Below are positions 1-6,202 of a DNA stretch of 6,838 nucleotides, in pieces; within the stretch, counting starts at the first letter, position 1, and each line of letters begins with the position of its first letter. Below the pieces are notes generated by a model, which ran no database searches, had not been told where the DNA came from, and worked only from the letters and a program-made list of their open reading frames with translations. A program made the translations under genes and the position numbers. Source of the stretch: Bacillota bacterium (GTDB lineage: Bacteria; Bacillota; Clostridia; Peptostreptococcales; Anaerovoracaceae); the NCBI GenBank assembly GCA_023394035.1, contig JAEXBK010000046.1, positions 1-6,838 on the forward strand. Reading direction: 5' to 3'.

Positions 1-1385
1 CCATATGAGTCTTCGAGTGCATACCCCTTTATAAGCATGATGTCATGTGGATCCATGAGATACCAGTCCTGATTCAGGTTTTCCTTTGCCATTCTCCAGA
101 AGAGATCGGGATAGCATACGGCAGGAAATACATCGTGAGCCTTCATCCTGTCATCGCCGTTGTTAGTCCTAAGCTGAAGAAATTCAGGAAGATCCTTGTG
201 CCATGCATCGAGATATACTGCAACAGCACCCTGCCTCATGCCGAGCTGATCTACTGCAACAGCCGTATCGTTTACCACCCTTATCCAGCGTATTACGCCT
301 CCGCTTGCGCCTTCAAAGCCCCTTATGCTGCCGCCTCTTGAACGAACCTTGCCGAAATACATTCCCATTCCGCCTCCGAACTTTGATACGTCAGCAAATT
401 TGGAAATGCTTGCATATATTCCGTCAAGAGAATCGGGAACGGTATCTATGAAGCAGCTCGAAAGCTGGTGATACGGCTTCCTTGCATTTGACTGTGTAGG
501 CGTCGCCATAGTAACCTTGTGACTGCTCATCATATCGTAGAATTTTTTGACCCAACCGATACGATCCTCTTTCTCGTTCATTGCAAGGTGCATGGCTATT
601 CCCATGTACATTTCCTGAGGAGATTCAAGAGAAACATGTCTATGGTTATGTATTAAATATCTATGTATCAGAAGATCAAGACCTGCGTATGTGAAAAGAT
701 AATTCCTCTCATCATCAATAAGGGCTTCTATTTCGTCGACTTCCTTTTTCGAATAATTTTCGAGTATATATTTTCCGTAAAGTCCTTCCGCCGTAAGATA
801 TTTAAGCTTATCGTAGAATCCGTTTATGCCAAAATTCGCTTCCGTGCGCTTAAGCTCCCTGCGAAATGAATGATATAACAGCGTTCCTGCAATTTTCTCC
901 CACATAGGATCTTCCTTTGTGGTGAGCTCTGCTGCCGCTTTTGTCAAAAGCTCAAGTCTGCTGTCAACATCCATATCCGCCTTGTTCATAGCCGAATACT
1001 TTGCGGTAAGCCTCGAAAGCTCATATTTAGGATATTGCTTCTGAATACGGAGCAAAACATCCTCGAGTGATTCGTCTCCGATTGCTTTGACGAGTTCTTC
1101 TCTGTCATGGCGCATTTCGGAACGCTTTTCACGATAAAGTATGTAGCTCTTTGCAACATGGTAGAAGCCGTTGCTCATTAGCACTTCTTCGACAACGTCC
1201 TGTATTTCTTCTACCTCTGCGTCATCCCTGTCCGCAAAACGAGCCTCAACCTGCATAAGAAGCTCTTTTGTCTTCTCATCGCTGAAGCCTTCATCTACCG
1301 AGGCAAATGCTTTTTCCATCGCCTTTATGATCTTTGCAGGATCGTAAGCTTCTGTTGCAAGGCTTCTCTTTGTTATTGTCTTCAT
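1..1385 (-). CDS. nrdA: Ribonucleoside-diphosphate reductase large (alpha) subunit, class I, N-terminal part
   Basis: The product reduces ribonucleotides to deoxyribonucleotides in the cytoplasm, working with a radical-generating beta subunit (not in the window). The gene runs off the left edge, leaving 461 complete codons of a protein that is usually about 750-800 residues. Residues 1-90 look like an ATP cone, the allosteric on/off domain, starting KRSLATEAYDPAKIIKAMEK. The catalytic barrel follows. QLSSCFIDTVPDSLDGI places Cys311 where the first redox-active cysteine of the family lies (C225 in E. coli NrdA). KFGGGMGMYFGKVRSRGGSIRG (about 335-356) matches the glycine-rich substrate/specificity loop, and LGMRQGAVAVYLDAWHKDLPEF (381-402) is also typical. 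The radical cysteine, its Asn/Glu partners and the second redox cysteine lie beyond the edge. The ATG at 1385 has AGGAG (1392-1396) six bases upstream, and pyk ends 16 nt before it, so co-transcription is likely. The ATP cone argues against class Ib NrdE. A class II enzyme is less likely but not excluded without the C-terminal half. Confidence 0.9.
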   Translation of the reverse strand, partial: MKTITKRSLATEAYDPAKIIKAMEKAFASVDEGFSDEKTKELLMQVEARFADRDDAEVEEIQDVVEEVLMSNGFYHVAKSYILYREKRSEMRHDREELVKAIGDESLEDVLLRIQKQYPKYELSRLTAKYSAMNKADMDVDSRLELLTKAAAELTTKEDPMWEKIAGTLLYHSFRRELKRTEANFGINGFYDKLKYLTAEGLYGKYILENYSKKEVDEIEALIDDERNYLFTYAGLDLLIHRYLIHNHRHVSLESPQEMYMGIAMHLAMNEKEDRIGWVKKFYDMMSSHKVTMATPTQSNARKPYHQLSSCFIDTVPDSLDGIYASISKFADVSKFGGGMGMYFGKVRSRGGSIRGFEGASGGVIRWIRVVNDTAVAVDQLGMRQGAVAVYLDAWHKDLPEFLQLRTNNGDDRMKAHDVFPAVCYPDLFWRMAKENLNQDWYLMDPHDIMLIKGYALEDSY

Positions 1386-1401
1386 TAATTACTCCTAACC
1401 C

Positions 1402-2820
1402 CTAAATCGTTTCTACTCTGATAATATTCGTATTTCCCGGAATATTCATAGGCACACCTGCAGTTATAACGACCTTATCGCCTGTCTTGAGTGCGCCGCT
1501 TAGCGTAGCGGTTTTGATGCAGTCTGAAATCAGCGGCTCAAGATCCATTTTGTGAGTCGTCCTCATCGGAGCTACACCCCATTCAAGTGCAAGCTGGTTA
1601 TATATTTTTTCGTAAGGTGTTATACCTATGATCGGCGTCGACGGTCTGAATTTTGACATTCTCCTTGCCGTATAGCCCGTCTTTGTTATAGCTATGATGG
1701 CATTTGCCTTTATATCACCTGCCAGCGTACATGCGCTGTGTCCGACTGCGTTTGTAACATCGTCGGCTTTCATCTCGTGCCATACTGACGAGCCGTTCTG
1801 GAACTTATGAGCATCACACTCAGCACGCTCCGCAATTTTGCTCATTACCTTGACCGCATCAACAGGATAATTGCCCGCAGCCGTTTCTCCTGACAGCATT
1901 ATTGCACCTGTACCGTCAAAGACCGCATTTGCAACATCCGTTATCTCAGCACGCGTAGGTGCCTGGCTGTCTATCATCGACTCAAGCATCTGTGTTGCAG
2001 TTATTGCAAGCTTGCCGGACTGTAGGCAACGTCTAATTATGCTCTTCTGGATTCCCGGAAGACGTTCATAGGAAATTTCTACCCCCATATCGCCTCTTGC
2101 TATCATGATGCCGTCAGATTCTTTTAGTATTTCTTCAAAATTTTCTATGCCTTCGTTGCTTTCTATCTTGGCAATGATTCTGATCTGCTCTCCGCCGTTT
2201 TCGCTTAAAAAGCGTCTGAGGCGAACTATGTCATCTGCACTTCTTACAAATGAAGCCGCAACATAATCTACGTCCATTTTGATGCCGAATAATAGATCCT
2301 TTTTGTCAGCTTCGCTTAAGTAATTCATTGACAGCGCGACATCAGGCACATTTATACCTTTATGGTTGCTGACCTTTCCGCCGTTCAGAACATCACAAGC
2401 TATGCTGTCACTTGATACCGTCTTTACCTTAAGTCTTATCTTGCCGTCATCTATAAGTATCGTATCGCCTTCCTTGACTTCCTTCGGAAGATCCTTATAT
2501 GTGATTGAGGCTCCTGATTTTGTGCCCTCGCGCTCATCAGTAAAAAGCGTAAAGCTGTCTCCCGCATCAAGTATTTCCTTGGTATTTATGAAGTTTCCGA
2601 GTCTGATTTCAGGTCCTCTCGTGTCAAGCATAAGTGCAGCCGGTATCTGCAGCTCTTTTCTTATCTGTTTGAATATATCTATCTTTGCCTTATGCTCCTC
2701 ATGTGTGCCGTGAGAGCAGTTTATCCTTGCGACATTCATCCCTGCCGACAGAAGCTTTTCTATCATTTCCCTGCTGTCCGATGCCGGTCCTATGGTGCAT
2801 ATTATCTTTGTCTTTCGCAT
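1402..2820 (-). CDS. pyk: Pyruvate kinase
   Basis: This cytoplasmic glycolytic enzyme converts phosphoenolpyruvate and ADP to pyruvate and ATP. The 472 residues are complete. The protein opens with KTKIICTIGPASDS, followed by ARINCSHG (Arg32, Asn34, Ser36). LDTRGPEIRLG (65-75) supplies Asp66 and Thr67 and marks the start of the mobile B domain (about 71-168). RIIAKIESNEG contains the catalytic lysine (Lys218) and metal ligand Glu220; ARGDMGVEI gives metal ligand Asp244; TATQMLESM (274-282) is the active-site helix. The C-terminal regulatory domain runs from about 350 to 472. Glu71 in the GPE motif is the residue linked in this family to potassium dependence, so a K+-dependent enzyme is inferred. 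The extra C-terminal PEP-utiliser-like domain of Bacillus-type enzymes (about 585 residues) is absent. The start has AAGGAG (2827-2832) six bases upstream. It lies 17 nt after pcp and 16 nt before nrdA. Confidence 0.97.
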   Translation of the reverse strand: MRKTKIICTIGPASDSREMIEKLLSAGMNVARINCSHGTHEEHKAKIDIFKQIRKELQIPAALMLDTRGPEIRLGNFINTKEILDAGDSFTLFTDEREGTKSGASITYKDLPKEVKEGDTILIDDGKIRLKVKTVSSDSIACDVLNGGKVSNHKGINVPDVALSMNYLSEADKKDLLFGIKMDVDYVAASFVRSADDIVRLRRFLSENGGEQIRIIAKIESNEGIENFEEILKESDGIMIARGDMGVEISYERLPGIQKSIIRRCLQSGKLAITATQMLESMIDSQAPTRAEITDVANAVFDGTGAIMLSGETAAGNYPVDAVKVMSKIAERAECDAHKFQNGSSVWHEMKADDVTNAVGHSACTLAGDIKANAIIAITKTGYTARRMSKFRPSTPIIGITPYEKIYNQLALEWGVAPMRTTHKMDLEPLISDCIKTATLSGALKTGDKVVITAGVPMNIPGNTNIIRVETI

Positions 2821-2837
2821 GTCGATCTCCTTCCCGA

Positions 2838-3479
2838 TCAGTGAGTGGCTCCGCCTTCTGTTTTTATGTCTTCCCTGTTTTCTATTATGGCTTCTATCGC
2901 GTATTCCAGACCTCTTACTATCGTTTCAAGAGGCATGGACGGCATATTCGGCTTATCCAAAACCTGCTCCGGCAAAAACGGAATATGCACGAAGCCGGTT
3001 CTCATCTTCGGATATTTCGTTCTTGCGAGATGAGCCATTCCGTAGCATATATGATTACATACAAATGTTCCCGCCGAATTTGAAACTGATGCCGGAATTT
3101 TGTTTTCTCTCATCTTCTTTACCATTGCTTTGATAGGAATAGTAACAAAATATGCGGCAGGTCCGTTCCCTTCTATCTTTTCGTCTATGGGCTGATTCCC
3201 GCCGTTATCCTCTATAACAAAATCATCGACATTGATTCCTATGCGTTCAACCGTGATATCTGCTCGTCCCCCTGCCTGACCCACATTCAAAACGACATCG
3301 GGTCTTTCTTTTTCGACAATCTCCTCAAGCAGCTCTATGCTCTTGATTCTGATCGTAGGGATTTCTGTCTTTATTATCCTTGCTCCGTTTATTTCGTCCG
3401 GCAGCAGTTTAACAGACTCAATTGCAGGGTTGATTTTTTCTCCGCCGAACGGATCAAATCCGCTTACTAAAATCTTCAT
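2838..3479 (-). CDS. pcp: Pyroglutamyl peptidase I (pyrrolidone-carboxylate peptidase)
   Basis: This cytosolic cysteine peptidase (family C15) removes an N-terminal pyroglutamate from peptides. The protein is 213 residues, the usual length. It starts MKILVSGFDPFGGEKINPA, the family signature. The catalytic triad is visible: Glu78 in GQAGGRADITVERIGIN, Cys141 in SNSAGTFVCNHICYG, and His165 in GFVHIPFLPEQ. I chose the ATG at 3479 because AGGAG (3488-3492) sits eight bases upstream and the family begins at MKILVSGF; an in-frame ATG at 3527 would add 16 residues that do not resemble the family and would place the ribosome binding site inside the gene. It is the first gene of the apparent pcp-pyk-nrdA unit and is separated from livF by a terminator. 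Its functional link to pyk and nrdA is not obvious; it probably helps peptide or amino acid salvage. Confidence 0.96.
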   Translation of the reverse strand: MKILVSGFDPFGGEKINPAIESVKLLPDEINGARIIKTEIPTIRIKSIELLEEIVEKERPDVVLNVGQAGGRADITVERIGINVDDFVIEDNGGNQPIDEKIEGNGPAAYFVTIPIKAMVKKMRENKIPASVSNSAGTFVCNHICYGMAHLARTKYPKMRTGFVHIPFLPEQVLDKPNMPSMPLETIVRGLEYAIEAIIENREDIKTEGGATH

Positions 3480-3487
3480 TTTTTGTT

Positions 3488-3492
3488 CTCCT
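3488..3492 (-). promoter_or_regulatory. Ribosome binding site that fixes the pcp start
   Basis: AGGAG on the minus strand, eight bases before the ATG at 3479. It lies inside the reading frame if the upstream ATG at 3527 is used, so it supports the shorter protein that begins at the conserved MKILVSGF. Confidence 0.85.
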
Positions 3493-3569
3493 AAAGCTAT
3501 GATTTCGATATATGCCGTCAAGATCAAGAAAAAGCATATATTGTAATCCGCTTGCTGTATTTCACCTTT

Positions 3570-3598
3570 AAGATACCATATCTAAGCCATGCAGGCAA
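3570..3598 (-). promoter_or_regulatory. Candidate promoter for pcp-pyk-nrdA
   Basis: On the minus strand TTGCCT (3598-3593) is followed after 17 bases by TATCTT (3575-3570), each matching four of six consensus positions of a sigma-70-type promoter. It sits directly after the liv terminator and about 90 bases before the pcp start, a sensible place for a new promoter. The match is weak. An alternative -10, TACAAT (3545-3540), matches five of six but has no good -35 at 16-18 bases. A terminator before pcp implies that some promoter exists in this gap; which one is used is inference. Confidence 0.3.
3571..3583. repeat. 13-bp dyad (AGATA-N3-TATCT) overlapping the candidate -10
   Basis: The minus strand reads AGATATGGTATCT, a perfect 5-bp inverted repeat around a 3-base centre, and the symmetry partly continues outward. 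It overlaps TATCTT, the proposed -10 of the pcp promoter. A dyad in this position could be an operator for a dimeric regulator. It is short and A+T-rich, so chance is a real possibility. Confidence 0.3.
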
Positions 3599-3606
3599 TA
3601 CGCGGC

Positions 3607-3635
3607 AAGAAAAACGGACGACTTTACGCCGCCCG
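3607..3635 (-). terminator. Rho-independent terminator of the liv operon
   Basis: Read on the minus strand, CGGGCGGC (3635-3628), loop GTAAA (3627-3623) and GTCGTCCG (3622-3615) form an 8-bp stem with two G-U wobbles, followed at once by TTTTTCTT (3614-3607) and preceded by an A-rich stretch. The stem begins 36 bases after the livF stop codon. On the plus strand the two wobbles become A-C mismatches, so the structure favours termination of leftward transcription. It separates livF from pcp even though both genes point the same way. Confidence 0.85.
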
Positions 3636-3645
3636 TTTTCTTAAG

Positions 3646-3660
3646 TTCCGCTCTTCGGAA
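3646..3660 (-). other. Short perfect hairpin between livF stop and terminator
   Basis: TTCCG, loop AAGAG, CGGAA on the minus strand: a perfect 5-bp stem with a 5-base loop, 11 bases after the livF stop and 10 bases before the terminator stem. It is not followed by a T-run on the minus strand, so it is not itself a terminator there. On the plus strand it is followed by TTTT and can extend by A-U and G-U pairs, but no plus-strand gene needs one. It may shield the mRNA 3' end or may have no role. Confidence 0.4.
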
Positions 3661-3671
3661 TTTTATGCAAA

Positions 3672-4373
3672 CTATTTCTTTCCGAGGTAAGCTTCCTGAA
3701 TCTTAGGATCCTTGATGAGATCTGAAGCCTTGCCCTTTGCCGTGATTACGCCCTGCTCAAGAACATATGCCTCGTCCGCTATAGAAAGAGCCTTGAATGC
3801 GTTTTGTTCGACCAGGAGAAGAGTTTTTCCCATTTTCTTGATATCCTTGATTATATCAAAAATCGTGTTTATCAGGAGCGGTGCCAAACCGAGTGACGGC
3901 TCGTCAAGAAGAATAAGCTCAGGTGATGACATTATGCCTCTTCCCATTGCAAGCATCTGCTGCTCACCGCCCGACAAAGTTCCGGCTATCTGCTTTTCTC
4001 TTTCTTTGAGTCTCGGGAAAAGCTCATAGACCTTTTCGAAGTCTTCTTTGATTCCCTTTGTATCATTTCTGAGGTATGCTCCCATCTTAAGGTTTTCGTG
4101 AACCGTAAGGTTTGCAAATATTATTCTGCCCTCAGGAACCTGACATATTCCGGACTGCACAACCTTATGCGGCTGTGTAGGAAGAGAATTGCCTTTGTAT
4201 TCTATGGCTCCCTGATATTTTACTATACCGCTTATGGAATTGAGAAGAGAAGATTTTCCTGCTCCGTTACTTCCGATAATCGTTACGATGTCACCCTCGT
4301 TAACGTCGATGTCTACTCCGCGGATGGCGTGAATGCCTCCGTAGTAAACATTCAGATTTCTTACCTTCAGCAT
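3672..4373 (-). CDS. livF: Branched-chain amino acid ABC transporter, ATP-binding protein LivF
   Basis: This is one of the two cytoplasmic ATPases that power the HAAT-family amino acid importer. The 233-residue protein has the usual LivF length. Walker A is GSNGAGKS (34-41), the Q-loop region is GICQVPEGRIIFANLTVHEN (Gln78), the ABC signature is LSGGEQ (133-138), and Walker B is LILLDEP (153-159). The switch region reads LLLVEQNAFKAL, with Gln where many ABC ATPases have His; this is normal for LivF and helps separate it from LivG. The C-terminus IQEAYLGKK is also family-typical. I chose the ATG at 4373 because the protein then begins MLKVRNLNVYYGG and AGGAGG (4383-4388) lies nine bases upstream; a start at 4451 would add 26 unrelated residues overlapping livG. 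One base separates it from the livG stop. It is the last gene of the liv unit. Confidence 0.96.
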   Translation of the reverse strand: MLKVRNLNVYYGGIHAIRGVDIDVNEGDIVTIIGSNGAGKSSLLNSISGIVKYQGAIEYKGNSLPTQPHKVVQSGICQVPEGRIIFANLTVHENLKMGAYLRNDTKGIKEDFEKVYELFPRLKEREKQIAGTLSGGEQQMLAMGRGIMSSPELILLDEPSLGLAPLLINTIFDIIKDIKKMGKTLLLVEQNAFKALSIADEAYVLEQGVITAKGKASDLIKDPKIQEAYLGKK

Positions 4374-4374
4374 A

Positions 4375-5253
4375 TCACTCCCCCTCCTTTCCGAGATAAG
4401 CCTCGATAACGTCTTTGTTGTTCTGAATGTCGGCAGGATATCCTTCGGCAAGGAATTTACCGAAATTCAGTACGTATATGCGATCGCAAAGATTCATAAC
4501 GAGATCCATATGGTGCTCTATTATCAGAACCGTGAGATTAAATTTCTCCCTTATATCCTTTATCATGTCAACCAAGGCAAGGGTCTCTTCAGGATTCATG
4601 CCTGCTGCCGGCTCATCAAGCAGCAAAAGCTTCGGGTCAAGTGCAAGAGCTCTTGCTATCTCAAGCTTACGCTGCAGACCGTACGGCAGATTTGATGCCA
4701 GCATGTCCTTGTACTCCCAAAGACCCATGAGTTTAAGGAGGTTTTCAGTCTTCTCATTTAAGACTTTCTCCTGCTCGAACGGTTTCTTCATCCACGGATA
4801 AGGAATATTCGTATACGGAAGAGTTTTTGGAAGAATAGAGCTTATTATGCCATAGCTTGCGCTCTTGTGGCATGCCGTAAGTACATTCTGATATACGGAA
4901 AGCTTCTTGAACAGCCTTATATTCTGGAAGGTTCTCGTGATACCGAAATTAGCTATATCAGAAGGTTTCTTCGGTCTGAAAAGAAATCTTCTTTTCATGT
5001 CGTTAAAGAAACCCGTTCCGTAAGGATCTTCTACCGCAAGTACCTTCTGATCCGCTCCGTCGCCGAAGGTTATCTTTCCTTCCGTAAGCGTATAAACTGC
5101 CGTGATCAAGTTGAATATAGTAGTTTTACCTGCTCCGTTAGGACCGATAAGACCGAAAATCTCGCCTTCATTAATCGTAAAACTTACATTTCCTACAGCG
5201 GTAAGTCCGCCGAATCTTTTGGTGACGTTATCCAATGTCAATACTTTTGCCAT
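4375..5253 (-). CDS. livG: Branched-chain amino acid ABC transporter, ATP-binding protein LivG
   Basis: This is the second cytoplasmic ATPase of the importer and would pair with LivF. The 292 residues include Walker A GPNGAGKT (37-44), Q-loop Gln110 in GITRTFQNIRLFKKLSV, the LivG-type signature LPYGLQRKLEIARAL (189-203, in place of LSGGQ), Walker B LLLLDEP (209-215) and switch His247 in IIEHHMDLVM. The C-terminus VIEAYLGKEGE resembles that of LivF. It is about 35 residues longer than a typical LivG (about 255); much of the excess is an insertion around residues 64-97, between the GKITF strand and the Q-loop, containing a basic stretch MKRRFLFRPKKP. The ATG at 5253 shares one base with the livM stop (TAATG), and AGGAGG (5263-5268) lies nine bases upstream within livM, so translation is probably coupled. 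Substrate is inferred from family and context; related systems also carry urea or short amides, but those have different subunit features. Confidence 0.95.
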   Translation of the reverse strand: MAKVLTLDNVTKRFGGLTAVGNVSFTINEGEIFGLIGPNGAGKTTIFNLITAVYTLTEGKITFGDGADQKVLAVEDPYGTGFFNDMKRRFLFRPKKPSDIANFGITRTFQNIRLFKKLSVYQNVLTACHKSASYGIISSILPKTLPYTNIPYPWMKKPFEQEKVLNEKTENLLKLMGLWEYKDMLASNLPYGLQRKLEIARALALDPKLLLLDEPAAGMNPEETLALVDMIKDIREKFNLTVLIIEHHMDLVMNLCDRIYVLNFGKFLAEGYPADIQNNKDVIEAYLGKEGE

Positions 5254-6188
5254 TAAACTTCGCCTCCTTTCCGGGCAGCCGCATTCTTAGCGGCTTTTTT
5301 TGCCAATCTGTTTGCTTTGAATTGCTTTATCTTCTGCGGTAATTCCTTGAAGAATTTTGCTACGCCCCTCGGGCTGAACTCTATTCCGCCAAGCAAGCCC
5401 TGAGGTCTTACAGCCATTATGATGACTACGGTAATACCGTATATTACCATTCTCCAGTCTGCAAACTGTCTGAAGATTTCAGGGATGAACGTCAGTACGA
5501 ATGTTCCGAACAGACTTCCCGTTATACTTCCCAGACCGCCGATTATAACCATGATGGTCATCTCTGTAGATTTGATGAGCTTGAACATATCAGGGTTGAT
5601 AAAGTTGAGGTAATGTGCCCACAGAGCACCGCCGATTCCGGCATAAAGTGCGCTTATTGCAAGAGATGTCATCTTGTACTTGAAAACGCTTATTCCTATC
5701 GACTGCGAAGCAAGCTCTTCTTCTCTTATTGCTATCATATTTCTGCCGTGTCTCGATCTGATAAGGTACCACATGAATATGAGACCTATAACAACAAATA
5801 CATATACGGAAAGAAGTGAGCTCTTTGACGGTATTCCCGTCATCCCTCTTGCACCGCCGAAGAACTGCACGTTATTTAGGATAAGACGCGTAGCTTCACC
5901 GAATCCGAGCGTCGCTATACAGAAATAATCACCTTTCAGGTTAAGCGTCATAGCTCCTATCAAAAGCGATATCAGCATCGCCATAAATCCGCCTGCCACA
6001 ACAGCAAGTGCAAACGGAACATGGAACATCGTAGTAAGCGTAGCCGCCGTATACGCGCCTACTGCCATAAAACCCGCATGACCGAACGAGAAAAGTCCCG
6101 TAAATCCGGTAAGCAGCGAAAGCCCCATGACTACCATCATGTTTATTCCGCAAAGGATCAAAATACCTTCTAAATAATACCATGCCAT
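5253..6188 (-). CDS. livM: Branched-chain amino acid ABC transporter, permease LivM
   Basis: This inner-membrane permease forms the translocation path with LivH. The 311-residue protein has roughly eight hydrophobic segments. LivM hallmarks are GLLSFGHAGFMAVGAYT-like residues at 31-47, LKGDYFCIATLGFGEATRLI (84-103), the ATPase-contact loop AIREEELASQSIGI (153-166), GGLGSITGSLFG (217-228) and RPQGLLGG (261-268). After this the protein carries an unusual Lys/Arg/Ala-rich cytoplasmic tail of about 40 residues. I chose the ATG at 6188, eight bases after AGGAGG (6197-6202). A GTG at 6197 in the same frame overlaps that binding site and so is unlikely to be the start. It follows livH by 12 nt and overlaps livG by one base. 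Confidence 0.95.
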   Translation of the reverse strand: MAWYYLEGILILCGINMMVVMGLSLLTGFTGLFSFGHAGFMAVGAYTAATLTTMFHVPFALAVVAGGFMAMLISLLIGAMTLNLKGDYFCIATLGFGEATRLILNNVQFFGGARGMTGIPSKSSLLSVYVFVVIGLIFMWYLIRSRHGRNMIAIREEELASQSIGISVFKYKMTSLAISALYAGIGGALWAHYLNFINPDMFKLIKSTEMTIMVIIGGLGSITGSLFGTFVLTFIPEIFRQFADWRMVIYGITVVIIMAVRPQGLLGGIEFSPRGVAKFFKELPQKIKQFKANRLAKKAAKNAAARKGGEV

Positions 6189-6196
6189 AAAACGCA

Positions 6197-6202
6197 CCTC
6201 CT
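6197..6202 (-). promoter_or_regulatory. Ribosome binding site that fixes the livM start
   Basis: AGGAGG on the minus strand, eight bases before ATG at 6188. The last two bases of the livH stop codon TAG form its first two bases. An in-frame GTG (6197-6195) begins on its last base, which excludes that codon as a practical start. Confidence 0.85.

Noticed and set aside
45..869. Plus-strand open frames in the left 900 bases
   Set aside because: The minus strand carries one continuous nrdA frame from 1385 to the edge with conserved motifs throughout, so these are shadows.
2685..3133. Plus-strand open frames of about 110-130 codons opposite pyk and pcp
   Set aside because: They lie opposite complete, well-recognised genes, lack ribosome binding sites and have Cys/Ser/Leu-rich compositions typical of antisense frames.
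3480..3527. Longer pcp starting at ATG 3527
   Set aside because: The extra 16 residues do not match the family, no good ribosome binding site precedes them, and AGGAG is placed correctly for the ATG at 3479.
3514..3527. TTGATC/TTGACG as a -35 element close to pcp
   Set aside because: The matching -10 positions fall on or beside the ribosome binding site, which would leave almost no leader.
3800..3820. Missing switch histidine in LivF
   Set aside because: VEQNA in this position is the normal state for LivF proteins; LivG carries the histidine. It is not a defect.
4374..4451. Longer livF starting at ATG 4451
   Set aside because: It would overlap livG by 77 bases and add unrelated residues; the ATG at 4373 has AGGAGG nine bases upstream and the family-typical N-terminus.
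4867..5256. Plus-strand open frame of 129 codons opposite livG
   Set aside because: It is antisense to a clear ATPase gene and shows no family features; the same applies to the other plus-strand frames across the window.
6189..6197. livM starting at GTG 6197
   Set aside because: The GTG overlaps the ribosome binding site itself; ATG 6188 is correctly spaced.
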